DNA of 40,931 nucleotides, taken from an uncultured Bacillota bacterium (GTDB lineage Bacteria > Bacillota > Clostridia > Christensenellales > UBA1242). The DNA lies in contig CASFYE010000011.1 of assembly GCA_949298925.1 (NCBI GenBank), forward strand, positions 1 through 40,931, read 5' to 3'. This document shows, in pieces, positions 9,815 to 19,492 of this stretch. The translations under genes were made by a program, and so were the position numbers. The notes below the pieces were generated by a model. The model did no database searches and was not told the origin of the DNA. It worked only from the letters and a program-made list of their open reading frames with translations. How positions within the stretch are numbered: the first letter of the stretch is position 1; the number at the start of each line of letters is the position of its first letter.

Positions 9815-9922
9815 CTTTTTTTTACAACAACGTTGACGTATATTTATGCATATTCGTGCATTAATATTTATAAATAAATTTAAGTATCGTTGCGTAAAAT
9901 AATAAAAAAAAGGATTTTATTT

Positions 9923-10960
9923 ATGAAAAAGATTGTTTTCACCGGAGGCGGAACAGCTGGGCATATTTATCCCAATATTGCAATTGCAGAAGAATTGACA
10001 GACTTTGAAAAACACTATATAGGCACAAACGGAATGGAAAAAGAAATCATTGAAAAGCAAAAAAATTTTACTTTCCATGAAATTAAATCGCCAAAATTAG
10101 ACAGAAGTAAAAAACTTAAAAATTTAAGCATACCTTTTAAACTCTTAAAAGGAATTTCCCTATCAAAAAGAGTTTTGAAAACAATAAAGCCTGATGTAGT
10201 TTTTTCTAAGGGTGGCTTTGTGGCTTTGCCAGTCGCAATCGCGGCACGAATGATGCACATACCCGTCATAACACACGAATCGGATTTAAGCATGGGGGTG
10301 GCAAACAAATTGATATCTAAAGTCGCAAATTGCACTTGCACGACCTTTTTCGAAACAAGCAAAACAAACAAAAAATATATTTGGACTGGTCAACCTATTC
10401 GTTCTCAACTTTTTTTAGGAAATCGTGAAAGAATTTTGTCAAAGTTAAAATACCCAAATAAAAAAATAATTTTGGTTGTTGGAGGGAGCCTTGGCGCAAA
10501 AAAAATCAACGAACTTTTTTTAAACCCAGAATTTTTAACAAACGAATACGTCGTAATTCACAGCACAGGCAAAAAAAATATTGATGATTTTAAACCAAAA
10601 GAAAATTATTACCCTGTCGCATATCTTGATCCAATAGCGGATTATTACAGTGCAAGCGACCTCGTAGTTACACGTGCAGGTTCGGGGGTCATAAACGAAC
10701 TGCTCGCTTTAGAAAAACCAATGCTAATGTTGCCTTTATCTAAAAAAGCATCACGAGGTGACCAAATTGAAAATGCCAAACTGTTTGTAAAACTCGGCTA
10801 TGGCGAAATGATTTTAGATGAAAAATTAAATCAAGAAAAATTAAAAGCAACAATAGAAAATATGATGCAAAATCTTGAAAAATATAAAAAAAATCTTAAA
10901 AACGCCCCAAAAAATGATACAAATAAGAAAATTTGCGAATTAATTGAGAAGCTTTGCTAG
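9923..10960 (+). CDS. murG: UDP-N-acetylglucosamine--MurNAc-pentapeptide undecaprenol GlcNAc transferase
   Basis: MurG adds GlcNAc to lipid I to make lipid II at the inner face of the membrane, a late step of peptidoglycan synthesis. The 345-residue product is a GT-B fold enzyme (GT28). The N-terminal Gly-rich loop is TGGGTAGHIYPN, followed by the second Gly-rich segment FSKGGFVALPVAIAA and the HESD acceptor-site motif. The C-terminal UDP-GlcNAc-binding half has VVGGSLGAKKIN and RAGSGVINELLALEKPML. A longer reading frame begins with TTG at 9890, but I chose the ATG at 9923 because it has an AAAGGA ribosome binding site and starts directly with KKIVFTGGG. It is convergent with the subtilisin gene; the 3' ends overlap by about 21 nt. 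Confidence 0.93.
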   Translation: MKKIVFTGGGTAGHIYPNIAIAEELTDFEKHYIGTNGMEKEIIEKQKNFTFHEIKSPKLDRSKKLKNLSIPFKLLKGISLSKRVLKTIKPDVVFSKGGFVALPVAIAARMMHIPVITHESDLSMGVANKLISKVANCTCTTFFETSKTNKKYIWTGQPIRSQLFLGNRERILSKLKYPNKKIILVVGGSLGAKKINELFLNPEFLTNEYVVIHSTGKKNIDDFKPKENYYPVAYLDPIADYYSASDLVVTRAGSGVINELLALEKPMLMLPLSKKASRGDQIENAKLFVKLGYGEMILDEKLNQEKLKATIENMMQNLEKYKKNLKNAPKNDTNKKICELIEKLC

Positions 10961-12073
10961 ATTTGGATAACCAAAGCCTTCTAAATTTTTGTTGTAGGAT
11001 ATAGGTTTACAAACAGAAAGCAATCTTCGTTTTGCTTCATCTGGCACTATTTTAGGTTCTTTTTCACAAAGCAAGCACATTGCCCCTGCAATCATTGGTG
11101 TTGCAACGCTAGTTCCACTAAGCTTAGTGTAACCACCACCAATTTTGCATGATATAATATCCACCGCAGGAGCAACCAAATCTGGTTTATAGGATTTAAA
11201 AGATGGACCTCTTGAAGAAAAATCTGCAATTTCAAAAAATGAAGAGGAATAATTGTTGTCATCTAAACGATTGTCGTCCATCCCACCTACTGTGATAACT
11301 TTACGACTAACGCCCGGACTTTTTATTGATTGAAATTCAGGGCCACTGTTACCTGCTGCCGCGACGACTATTACTCCGCTTTTCCAAAGTTCTTCAGCGC
11401 CGTTCATTATTGGGTCATTCAATCCCAACGGTTCACTACCAAAACTCATGCACACAACTCTTATGTTGTGTTTTTTATGATTTTCATAAATCCATTGCAT
11501 AGCATTTAATATTTTATTTGAGTATGCCTCACCTTTCGAATCCAAAGCCTTCAACGAATAGATGTTGGCTTTTGGTGCAAAGCCCATATATTTGCCACCA
11601 CTTAAAGCGCCATTGCCAGCACAAACACCTGCAACAAAAGTGCCATGTCCATTGTCATCGTAAGCAAACTTTTTTTCACCGACAAAATCCACAAACATTT
11701 TAACTCTGTTTTCACCAATTAAAAAATCCGAATGTCGAAACAAACCCGTGTCAATAAAGGCAACACCGACCCCCTCTCCATTTAACTCATCCTTTGGACG
11801 CGACAAAACATTTCTAGCAATATTTGTAAGGGCAAGTGCAGAAGCGTTTATGGATATGTAACGAACACTAGCAAGTTTTGATAAGTACAAAAGTTGATCT
11901 CGCGAAGCTTTTATAAAAAATGATTTTATGAATAAATATTCGTCTATTATTTCTATGTCTTTTGCAATCAATATTTTTTTTAACTTAAAATAATCATTTG
12001 CGCTTACAAAACATAATTGTTTTTCATCAACAGCAAACACATGAGGCGAAAGCAATCTTTGGTCTATCTTCAT
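10940..12073 (-). CDS. S8 family serine protease (intracellular subtilisin-like)
   Basis: A subtilase with the complete catalytic triad: Asp in VAFIDTGLFRHSD, His in DDNGHGTFVAGVCAG and Ser in KLSGTSVATPMIAG. The oxyanion Asn is in AAAGNSGPE. The catalytic domain covers about residues 95-375, with about 90 residues of N-terminal pro/inhibitor-like sequence. No signal peptide is visible, so it probably acts in the cytoplasm (ISP/AprX-like). It overlaps the upstream 99-residue protein gene by 4 nt (translationally coupled) and lacks its own promoter. Its 3' end overlaps murG on the other strand, and no terminator is visible. Substrate unknown. Confidence 0.9.
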   Translation of the reverse strand: MKIDQRLLSPHVFAVDEKQLCFVSANDYFKLKKILIAKDIEIIDEYLFIKSFFIKASRDQLLYLSKLASVRYISINASALALTNIARNVLSRPKDELNGEGVGVAFIDTGLFRHSDFLIGENRVKMFVDFVGEKKFAYDDNGHGTFVAGVCAGNGALSGGKYMGFAPKANIYSLKALDSKGEAYSNKILNAMQWIYENHKKHNIRVVCMSFGSEPLGLNDPIMNGAEELWKSGVIVVAAAGNSGPEFQSIKSPGVSRKVITVGGMDDNRLDDNNYSSSFFEIADFSSRGPSFKSYKPDLVAPAVDIISCKIGGGYTKLSGTSVATPMIAGAMCLLCEKEPKIVPDEAKRRLLSVCKPISYNKNLEGFGYPNLAKLLN

Positions 12074-12369
12074 CTTAAACTCTCTATTAAATTCCTTAAG
12101 TTTTCATACGTTTCCGGAGGTAAAAAGGCGCGAACAGATTCAACACTACTCAAAAGCATATCTGCATCAAAAGAGCCTTCGTCTTTACGTTTTTTTACCT
12201 CTTGTGCAAGCCTTGCACTCAAATCGTTGTTGTTAAGCTTTGAAAACTCATCAAAGCTTTTCTTTATTTCATCTTCATTTATTTTTTGTTCTCTTTGAAC
12301 ATTCTTATCTTCATTTTGTTTTGCATATTGTTTTTGATCAAATTGAAAATCTGAAAAATTTTTGCCCAT
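12070..12369 (-). CDS. Small charged helical protein coupled to the subtilisin
   Basis: I do not recognise this 99-residue protein. It is rich in Lys, Glu, Asn and Gln, with no membrane segment. The first 35 residues look disordered (many Gln/Asn/Lys), and residues 36-99 look alpha-helical and end in RNLIESLR. It has an AGAGGA ribosome binding site, and its stop overlaps the start of the downstream subtilisin gene by 4 nt, which implies co-expression in defined ratio. An adaptor, inhibitor or substrate of the protease is an inference from this coupling only. Confidence 0.65.
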   Translation of the reverse strand: MGKNFSDFQFDQKQYAKQNEDKNVQREQKINEDEIKKSFDEFSKLNNNDLSARLAQEVKKRKDEGSFDADMLLSSVESVRAFLPPETYENLRNLIESLR

Positions 12370-12460
12370 AGTTTCCTCTTTTTACAATAGCAATATATGT
12401 AGCAAACACAAAATTTTCCACATTTGTCGCAAATTAAATTTTTAACGCATATATAAAGAT

Positions 12461-12793
12461 ATGAATTTTAAAGACAATCTCCCATTATATCCTCCAGAAG
12501 CATATACGGAGCAAAAAAGTTCAAATGCCTTTTCTGAAAACAAAAACGCACAACAAGCGGGAGGCGCAAACTCATTGATGGGCACCAACAACCCATTGAT
12601 GCCTTTGCTGTTTAAAATGCTTTTAGGTGGTCAAAATTCGTCAATGCTATCTCAAAATGCTCTTGAATCAATAACAAATTCATCGGAAGCAAATCCTTTG
12701 CTCGGTATACTTTCCTCGCTTGCTTCGCCCCAAAATAAAAAAAAGTCTTCCGAGCAATCAGTGCCGAAAGAAAAACCTTTTCCTGACGATTAA
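12461..12793 (+). CDS. Hypothetical low-complexity protein (Asn/Ser/Leu-rich)
   Basis: A 110-residue protein I cannot assign. The N terminus has NLPLYPPEAY, and the middle carries the near-repeats MGTNNPLMPLLFKMLLGG and EANPLLGILSSLA, suggesting two short amphipathic or hydrophobic helices in a disordered Asn/Ser/Gln background. The C terminus is Lys/Pro/Glu-rich. There is no ribosome binding site in front of the ATG; an AT-rich TATATAAA-like box lies within 10 nt of it, so the transcript could be leaderless. The 3' end overlaps the convergent ABC-like gene by 4 nt. The first codons are clean and no better frame exists, but it could be a spurious or lineage-specific gene. Confidence 0.5.
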   Translation: MNFKDNLPLYPPEAYTEQKSSNAFSENKNAQQAGGANSLMGTNNPLMPLLFKMLLGGQNSSMLSQNALESITNSSEANPLLGILSSLASPQNKKKSSEQSVPKEKPFPDD

Positions 12794-13458
12794 TTGTCCT
12801 TTTCGTAATATTGCGCTTGTGTAACAATTGAACCGTTTTTAAAATATATTTTACGCTTGCAGAATCTTTCTGCAATTTTTTCATCAGTAGTGGCAAGGAC
12901 CAAAGTCGTCTGCGGAGTTTTCAACTTTTCCAAGATTTCTTCAATTATTTCAAGATAAAACTCTGAAAGATGGTCGAAAATGTTGTCGATCATCAAAAAA
13001 TCAAGCTTTCTAAAAGACAGTCTGATAAGTGAAAGAATATATTTTTCTTCCACCGACAAATTTGAGACTTTTTCGTCTTTAATTTTTTCTAACGAAAATT
13101 CAATGACAGCTTCATTGATTTTGTTTTCCACTTCTTCCGCTGGAAGTTTGCGTTCGTTTAATATATATTTAAGATTTTCATAAACCGTTTTGTTTTCTAA
13201 AAACACAGGTGATGCTGGCACATACCCTGCACTGATGTCCGAACGAAAATTCACCTTTTTTAAAGGCCTATCTTTTAAATAAATCTCTCCTTTCGTCGGC
13301 TTTTCAAATTTTGCAATGACTCTAAGCAAACTCGTCTTCCCACTGTTGTCTTGCCCAACCAAAGCGACCGCCTCGCCATCTTCAACTTCAATATTGATGT
13401 CATAAAGAGCATAAAACTCTCGTGTGTATTTCAAAAATAAATGTTTAATTGAAAGCAT
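12790..13458 (-). CDS. ABC-type ATPase with degenerate catalytic motifs
   Basis: The 222-residue product has the fold and length of an ABC transporter nucleotide-binding domain. Walker A is intact (GQDNSGKTS). The rest departs from the family: the signature motif LSGGQ is LSVEE; Walker B reads LDFLMIDN, so the catalytic Glu after Asp is Asn; and the switch His is replaced (VLATTDE). It can probably bind ATP but hydrolyse it poorly or not at all. No permease gene is adjacent. It has an AGGAG ribosome binding site and lies upstream of nothing on its strand until a convergent gene. A regulatory or structural role is possible; it is not an obvious pseudogene because the frame is intact. Confidence 0.78.
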   Translation of the reverse strand: MLSIKHLFLKYTREFYALYDINIEVEDGEAVALVGQDNSGKTSLLRVIAKFEKPTKGEIYLKDRPLKKVNFRSDISAGYVPASPVFLENKTVYENLKYILNERKLPAEEVENKINEAVIEFSLEKIKDEKVSNLSVEEKYILSLIRLSFRKLDFLMIDNIFDHLSEFYLEIIEEILEKLKTPQTTLVLATTDEKIAERFCKRKIYFKNGSIVTQAQYYEKDN

Positions 13459-13512
13459 AACAAACTCCTATGCTTTATTTTACATTATTTTTTTAAAAAA
13501 ACAAAATTATTT

Positions 13513-14016
13513 TTAATCACAATTAAGCACGAAGTCATCAGATACAGGTTCTGTGTTTAACAACACAAACCCTGTTTGTTGCTCATTTTCTGCCAGCTGA
13601 CCAACAACCACTCTAAATGTTAGTTTACATGATTTTGAAACGTTGAAAATATAAATCTGACTAACAGCATCTTTTAACTGATCAAATTCCTCATGTCCCA
13701 AAAGCCCCATCGCATCTGATTTTAATGATGTCAAAGAATTCCACACGTTTTTTTCAGTTATTGTGGAAGTAAGCTTGTTTTCTCCTTCAATATTATAAGT
13801 AATTTCTATATTTTCTTGATCGGACATAATTTGAACATCAAAATATTTTTCTTCATAACGCGAGTCGTTCTGAAAATTTAACCTAAAAGTGTAATTTTCA
13901 CTCCCTGCGCTTGTAATATTAGAAAATGTTGCAAGTTTAATCCCAGCCATAGACTCGCAACCACATATTATTGAACATAAAAAAAGAGGAAAGATAAGTA
14001 AAAACAGCTTTTTCAT
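13513..14016 (-). CDS. Putative lipoprotein
   Basis: The N terminus is a lipoprotein signal: MKK, a hydrophobic run, then the lipobox-like SIICGC with Cys at about residue 20 as the lipidation site. The mature part (about 148 residues) is mostly beta-strand-like and polar, with no motif I recognise, and ends in FVLNCD. It is preceded by an AAGGAG ribosome binding site and lies 54 nt downstream of groEL in the same direction. It may get read-through from groESL, though no clear groEL terminator is seen. Function unknown; an extracellular, membrane-tethered location is likely. Confidence 0.7.
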   Translation of the reverse strand: MKKLFLLIFPLFLCSIICGCESMAGIKLATFSNITSAGSENYTFRLNFQNDSRYEEKYFDVQIMSDQENIEITYNIEGENKLTSTITEKNVWNSLTSLKSDAMGLLGHEEFDQLKDAVSQIYIFNVSKSCKLTFRVVVGQLAENEQQTGFVLLNTEPVSDDFVLNCD

Positions 14017-14070
14017 AATTGCTCCTTTTTATATCTTTCCCTTTATTAAATTTTATTAAACATTTTTTTA

Positions 14071-15983
<1,913 letters not shown>

Positions 15984-16028
15984 ATTTCCTCCTTAACACT
16001 CAATCATTTTACAACTTTTAAACGTTTT

Positions 16029-16056
16029 TTGTCTAGTAAAAGTGCCAATTTATAAA
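16029..16056 (+). promoter_or_regulatory. Possible promoter of the SPOR-like protein gene
   Basis: -35 TTGTCT (16029-16034), 16-nt spacer, -10 TATAAA (16051-16056). A second TATATT (16080-16085), 6 nt before the ATG, could instead give a leaderless transcript. Confidence 0.4.
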
Positions 16057-16091
16057 ACATACTTTGTCAAAATAACTCATATATTTTAGTA

Positions 16092-16823
16092 ATGAAAATA
16101 AAAGCAAAAAAAATATTAATTTCGTTGTCACTAATCTTACTTTGCTCAGTAAGTATTTTAGCTTTCACTCTCGCAGGATATTTTTCATCATCATTGTCTA
16201 TCGATTATGCAGGAAATCAAAACTTGCCAATCGCAAAAAATTGCCGATTTTATCTCGTGTGCCTTGCAAAATCAAGAGTGCAATCGGAAGCTTTTTTGCT
16301 TAGTCAAGATTACACAACTGGCGCGCAATATGTCTTAAAATCTGGTGAATATTATTATGTGGTCCACAGCGCATATGAAAATGAAAACGATGCGACAAAG
16401 GTTATTAAAAACTTTGAAAAAAAGTTACAAGATGCCGAATTACACGTTTTAAGTTTCCCAGAAGTCTTTATTGAAGAAGCTTACACCCAAAATCAGCGCA
16501 ATTTGGTCGCCGAATCTTTTACACTCTTTACAGAGTCTTTTAGAGTTTCAAGTGATTTGGCGGTAGGTTTAAATAGCGGTGTCTATGATGAAACTTTCGT
16601 CAAAGAAAAATTGCAAACATTAAAAAATAAAATTGAAAAACATAACGAAAAATATTATCAGTGCTTTTTAAACTCAAATGCTCCTAAATCTATTTGTATC
16701 GGAGAATATCTGGCAGACATTTTAGAAACAATCAGTTTAACTTCAACAAGCACACTTTGGCACACTTCAATAGAAATATTAGAGATTTACAGCAATTTAA
16801 TAAAAGAACTACAATTATTCTAA
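16092..16823 (+). CDS. Membrane-anchored protein with SPOR-like segment
   Basis: A 243-residue protein with one N-terminal membrane segment (about residues 8-30) and an extracytoplasmic remainder. Residues about 50-120 resemble a SPOR-type peptidoglycan-binding repeat (RFYLVCLAKSRVQSEAFLL, then EYYYVVHSAYENENDATKV, and a short second strand/helix unit). The C-terminal 120 residues look all-helical and match nothing I know. No ribosome binding site precedes the ATG. It is divergent from groES, and its 3' end overlaps murI by 9 nt on the opposite strand. A role in cell wall or sporulation is an inference from the SPOR-like segment only. Confidence 0.6.
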   Translation: MKIKAKKILISLSLILLCSVSILAFTLAGYFSSSLSIDYAGNQNLPIAKNCRFYLVCLAKSRVQSEAFLLSQDYTTGAQYVLKSGEYYYVVHSAYENENDATKVIKNFEKKLQDAELHVLSFPEVFIEEAYTQNQRNLVAESFTLFTESFRVSSDLAVGLNSGVYDETFVKEKLQTLKNKIEKHNEKYYQCFLNSNAPKSICIGEYLADILETISLTSTSTLWHTSIEILEIYSNLIKELQLF

Positions 16824-17525
16824 CATCAAATAATGAAATAACTTGGCTAAATCCTCTTCTTTTCCGCTGACCATAAAGGAGCAATTGTTTACTGTGTCAC
16901 CATCGCTAAACTTCGAAAGCCTTTTCGCAATCCCTATATTTGATCCAAATAGCTTTGCCTCGCTAATACTAGTTAAAATTGGTCTAAGGGCTTCAAAATG
17001 TGTGCAACCCAAAACAATTGCAGAAAACTTTTTTTTGTTCAAATATTTTTGCAAATATTCTTTTAGATTTTCAATTTCAAAAAGGTTTTCATCAATCAAT
17101 TTGGGTAGATTTGGCACAACTATTTTTTGAACATTTGGAAATTTTTTTATCAATCTGCAATTTTTAATTGTAACTTTTGTTGCAAGCAACAAAACCTCAT
17201 GTTCTTTAAACTGCTCGCAAGCAGGCTTTATTGCGGGCTCACAACCTATAAACTCAATGTTTGGAAAACTCTTTCTAACATTCTTTATAGCGACTGAGGT
17301 AAGAGTGTTGCATGCAAAAATAATAATTTCAGGTTGAAAAATTTTTTCAAGTAATTTTACTATCTCGATCGCTCTTTTATTTAAAAAATTGATGTCTTTT
17401 TCTCCATATGGAGCATACTTGTTGTCAGCGAAATATAAAAAATCAAAGCCTAAGCATTGCTTCATAAGAATTTTTAAAACATTAACTCCACCACTTCCGC
17501 TGTCTATTATAGCGACTTTTTTCAC
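16815..17525 (-). CDS. murI: Glutamate racemase
   Basis: Converts L- to D-glutamate for peptidoglycan stem peptides, without cofactor, using two cysteines. The 236-residue product has IIDSGSGGVNVL, ADNKYAPYGEKD, the first catalytic Cys in IFACNTLTS and the second in VLGCTHFEALRPIL. Length is slightly below the usual 250-270. The start is GTG at 17525 without a recognisable ribosome binding site, 29 nt downstream of gpr. Coupling to gpr or a leaderless start (TATATATT lies immediately upstream) are both possible. The gene overlaps the convergent SPOR-like gene by 9 nt. Confidence 0.93.
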   Translation of the reverse strand: MKKVAIIDSGSGGVNVLKILMKQCLGFDFLYFADNKYAPYGEKDINFLNKRAIEIVKLLEKIFQPEIIIFACNTLTSVAIKNVRKSFPNIEFIGCEPAIKPACEQFKEHEVLLLATKVTIKNCRLIKKFPNVQKIVVPNLPKLIDENLFEIENLKEYLQKYLNKKKFSAIVLGCTHFEALRPILTSISEAKLFGSNIGIAKRLSKFSDGDTVNNCSFMVSGKEEDLAKLFHYLMLE

Positions 17526-17554
17526 GATAATATATATGCGAGAAGAAGTAAAAT

Positions 17555-18331
17555 TTACACATATTCGTTAATTGCCGATGCAATAATTTTTGCTACGTTG
17601 TTAAGGTTTTTGTGAATATCCTTTGGTGCCAAAACCAATTCATCTGGCCAGTCAGGTTTTGCCTTCCCAGCTAGTAACAATGTTGGAACACCTATGGATA
17701 AACAAGGAACGCCTATGCTCGCTTTGCAAAGTTTGTTGCCGAGATTGTTGACTGCACTTCCAGGGGTCATACCTACATCATTAATCTGAAATGAAGTCGA
17801 AAGTCTTGACACAGCATTTGTTGCAAGAGAATCTATAATTACCACACCATCAACATCCAGCCAAATGGCTAGCATGTGCACGACATCAAAAGAATTTATA
17901 CCCGTTGAAGAAAAAACATTTGGGCTAAATTTGAACAAGCGCAAATTCTTTTTAAACGGATCAAGCTCGACCTCTTTTAAGGTCATAGGTCCAAGGGCAT
18001 CAGCCAATATGTTTGGGTTGCCTAAACCAACAAGTAAAATACGAGATTTTTTTCCTAACTTGTGTTTGTTTAATAATTTTTTTAATCCCTTCCCAATTTC
18101 AGAAGCGACATAATTAAAACATTCTTCACCAAATTCATGAAGAAGTGGGCAATTGTAAATGTAATAGCTGCCTTTATCAAAACCTGTTTCGTCTGCTTTC
18201 GCTTGACTGTCCACTTCCATCTTGCCAGAGGTCAAAGAAAACTTTCCATCTTTGCATTTTTGATAACCAATGGCCTCCAAATCAAGTCCACATTCATCAA
18301 TTATATCTATCATATAGCTAATTTTTTCCAA
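17555..18331 (-). CDS. gpr: Germination protease GPR
   Basis: GPR degrades the small acid-soluble proteins that coat spore DNA and is strong evidence that this lineage makes, or recently made, endospores. The 258-residue product has LLVGLGNPNILADALGPM, FSSTGINSFD, VIIDSLATNAVSRLSTSFQINDVGMTPG and SIGVPCLSIGVPT, all hallmarks of the family. It is much shorter than Bacillus GPR (about 370), mainly because the insert before the final helix (APKDIHKNLNNVAKIIASAIN) is missing, as in some Clostridia. Start is uncertain: TTG at 18331 or ATG at 18313, neither with a good ribosome binding site. It is adjacent to rpsT, a common arrangement in Clostridia, and upstream of murI. Confidence 0.9.
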   Translation of the reverse strand: MEKISYMIDIIDECGLDLEAIGYQKCKDGKFSLTSGKMEVDSQAKADETGFDKGSYYIYNCPLLHEFGEECFNYVASEIGKGLKKLLNKHKLGKKSRILLVGLGNPNILADALGPMTLKEVELDPFKKNLRLFKFSPNVFSSTGINSFDVVHMLAIWLDVDGVVIIDSLATNAVSRLSTSFQINDVGMTPGSAVNNLGNKLCKASIGVPCLSIGVPTLLLAGKAKPDWPDELVLAPKDIHKNLNNVAKIIASAINEYV

Positions 18332-18355
18332 TTTAAAAAATTTTATAAATTTTAC

Positions 18356-18384
18356 TTGCTTTTTTTTGTTTGTTGTGATACAAT
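18356..18384 (+). promoter_or_regulatory. rpsT promoter
   Basis: -35 TTGCTT (18356-18361), 17-nt spacer rich in T, -10 TACAAT (18379-18384). Transcription would begin about 25 nt before the rpsT ATG. Confidence 0.7.
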
Positions 18385-18414
18385 CTCCGTAGACTTTAAT
18401 GCAAGGAGAAAAAA

Positions 18415-18681
18415 ATGGCTAATATTAAATCTGCTAAAAAAAGAATTTTGGTGATAGAAAAAAAACGCGAACAAAACAAATCAATTAAGTCAAAAATTTC
18501 GACATATTCAAAGAAATTTCAATCTGCTGTTGCCAGCGGAGTTTTAGCTGATGCAGAAAAGGCATACGTTGAAGTAACATCAGTTTTAGACCGTGCGGTT
18601 GCAGACGGTGTTATTCATTTGAATTGCGCAGCAAGAAGAAAATCAAGATTCGCAAAACAGCTTGACAAACTCAGAGCATAA
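18415..18681 (+). CDS. rpsT: 30S ribosomal protein S20
   Basis: Primary 16S rRNA-binding protein of the small subunit. The 88-residue, Lys-rich, all-helical product starts MANIKSAKKRIL and contains the typical HLNCAARRKSRFAKQL near the end. An AAGGAG ribosome binding site precedes the ATG, and a terminator follows immediately. It is divergent from gpr. The phage-head gene region begins directly on its 3' side. Confidence 0.97.
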   Translation: MANIKSAKKRILVIEKKREQNKSIKSKISTYSKKFQSAVASGVLADAEKAYVEVTSVLDRAVADGVIHLNCAARRKSRFAKQLDKLRA

Positions 18682-18684
18682 CAA

Positions 18685-18713
18685 CAAAAAAGAACTTTTG
18701 AAGTTCTTTTTTT
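18685..18713. terminator. Terminator after rpsT, shared with the 219-residue protein gene
   Basis: AGAACTT (18691-18697) pairs with AAGTTCT (18701-18707) around TTG. It is preceded by an A run and followed by seven T, so it works for rpsT and, read backwards, for the convergent gene ending at 18712. Confidence 0.85.
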
Positions 18714-19371
18714 ATTTGTTAATTTCACTATGTTCTACACTTATATTAACTAACTTTTTAGTGCCCAGAGTTGACTCAATGCCATTCAAAAAAATTTCAG
18801 CTGTAAAAAATGTGGCACTGTCTTGTTGTGCAAACACGACGAATGACTCATAAGCACTCAACGCACTTTCTACGTTACCCTTAAAGCAATCCTTCGGTAA
18901 AGAATAATCTAATAGCGTTGGGGTTTGCGAAATCAATAAGCAAAGCGACAATGTGTAGTGTTTTAAACTTTTAATCTCTTTGCCATTTAATGTAAAATAT
19001 TTAGTTTTGCCATCATCCCCTTTGAGTTTGTAACAACCTAGGAGTGCATCATAATCGGCATTTTTATCAATCAAATTTTGTTTTTTTAGTTCTTCAAGAT
19101 GTGACGTCGCTTTCTCTTTAATCTTTTCTATTTTATTCACTTTACTAGTCATATCTTCTATCGGTTTTATACCTTCAGTTAAAGAAAAAGAGACCATTTT
19201 TTCTTCGCCATTTTTATAAGTCACGATTGAAGCGTTGTTATCATTAAGCAAAGAAAAATAATCAATATTGTCAAAATCTTGTTGAGACAATTTTCCCGCT
19301 TGGTCAGTTATAGTGTCCTTTTGCGAATTGATCAAATCGATCACTTCTTGAATTTCTTCTTCGGCGCTCAT
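18712..19371 (-). CDS. Unknown soluble protein downstream of the phage-head operon
   Basis: A 219-residue protein I do not recognise. It is acidic, has no signal peptide and only one mildly hydrophobic patch (SLCLLISQTPTLLDYSL, about residue 143). The N-terminal half contains a probable coiled coil (about 78-100, SKVNKIEKIKEKATSHLEEL), preceded by a beta-rich part with IVTYKNGEEKMVSFSL. ATG 19371 is preferred over GTG 19377 because AGAGG lies at proper distance. It has its own promoter (TTGACA/TAGAAT) and terminators on both sides, so it is a separate unit, although it follows the phage operon in the same direction. It could be cargo, immunity or regulator for that module, or an unrelated neighbour. 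Confidence 0.65.
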   Translation of the reverse strand: MSAEEEIQEVIDLINSQKDTITDQAGKLSQQDFDNIDYFSLLNDNNASIVTYKNGEEKMVSFSLTEGIKPIEDMTSKVNKIEKIKEKATSHLEELKKQNLIDKNADYDALLGCYKLKGDDGKTKYFTLNGKEIKSLKHYTLSLCLLISQTPTLLDYSLPKDCFKGNVESALSAYESFVVFAQQDSATFFTAEIFLNGIESTLGTKKLVNISVEHSEINK

Positions 19372-19387
19372 TTTCACCTCTTTTTAA

Positions 19388-19406
19388 TTTGGCAATTACA
19401 GCCAAA
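19388..19406 (-). promoter_or_regulatory. Inverted repeat in the 5' leader of the 219-residue protein gene
   Basis: TTTGGC (19388-19393) and GCCAAA (19401-19406) are perfect inverted repeats 7 nt apart. They fall just downstream of the predicted transcription start, so this could be an operator or a leader stem-loop. Confidence 0.45.
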
Positions 19407-19417
19407 CTTACTATTTA

Positions 19418-19447
19418 ATTCTAACATAATTTAAAAAATTTTGTCAA
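19418..19447 (-). promoter_or_regulatory. Promoter of the 219-residue protein gene
   Basis: Minus strand: consensus -35 TTGACA (19447-19442), 18-nt spacer, -10 TAGAAT (19423-19418). It sits immediately after the phage operon terminator, making the downstream gene independently transcribed. Confidence 0.65.
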
Positions 19448-19450
19448 ACA

Positions 19451-19481
19451 AAAAAGAAGGCTTTTTAAAGCCTCCTTTTTT
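19451..19481 (-). terminator. Terminator of the phage-head operon
   Basis: The stem AGGCTT/AAGCCT (extended with one mismatch towards GAA/TCC) spans roughly 19455-19477. On the minus strand it is followed by the T run TTCTTTTTT. It lies just after the last holin-like gene. Confidence 0.75.
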
Positions 19482-19492
19482 AGTAATCAAAA

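Noticed and set aside
9890..9922. Upstream TTG start for murG
   Set aside because: It would add 11 residues with no family counterpart and no ribosome binding site, whereas the ATG at 9923 has AAAGGA and begins with the conserved GGG loop.
15993..16019. Possible CIRCE (HrcA) operator before groES
   Set aside because: TTAACACTC (15993-16001) matches one half of CIRCE with one mismatch, but the 9-nt downstream position (16011-16019) does not match the second half GAGTGCTAA. A half-site alone does not support HrcA control.
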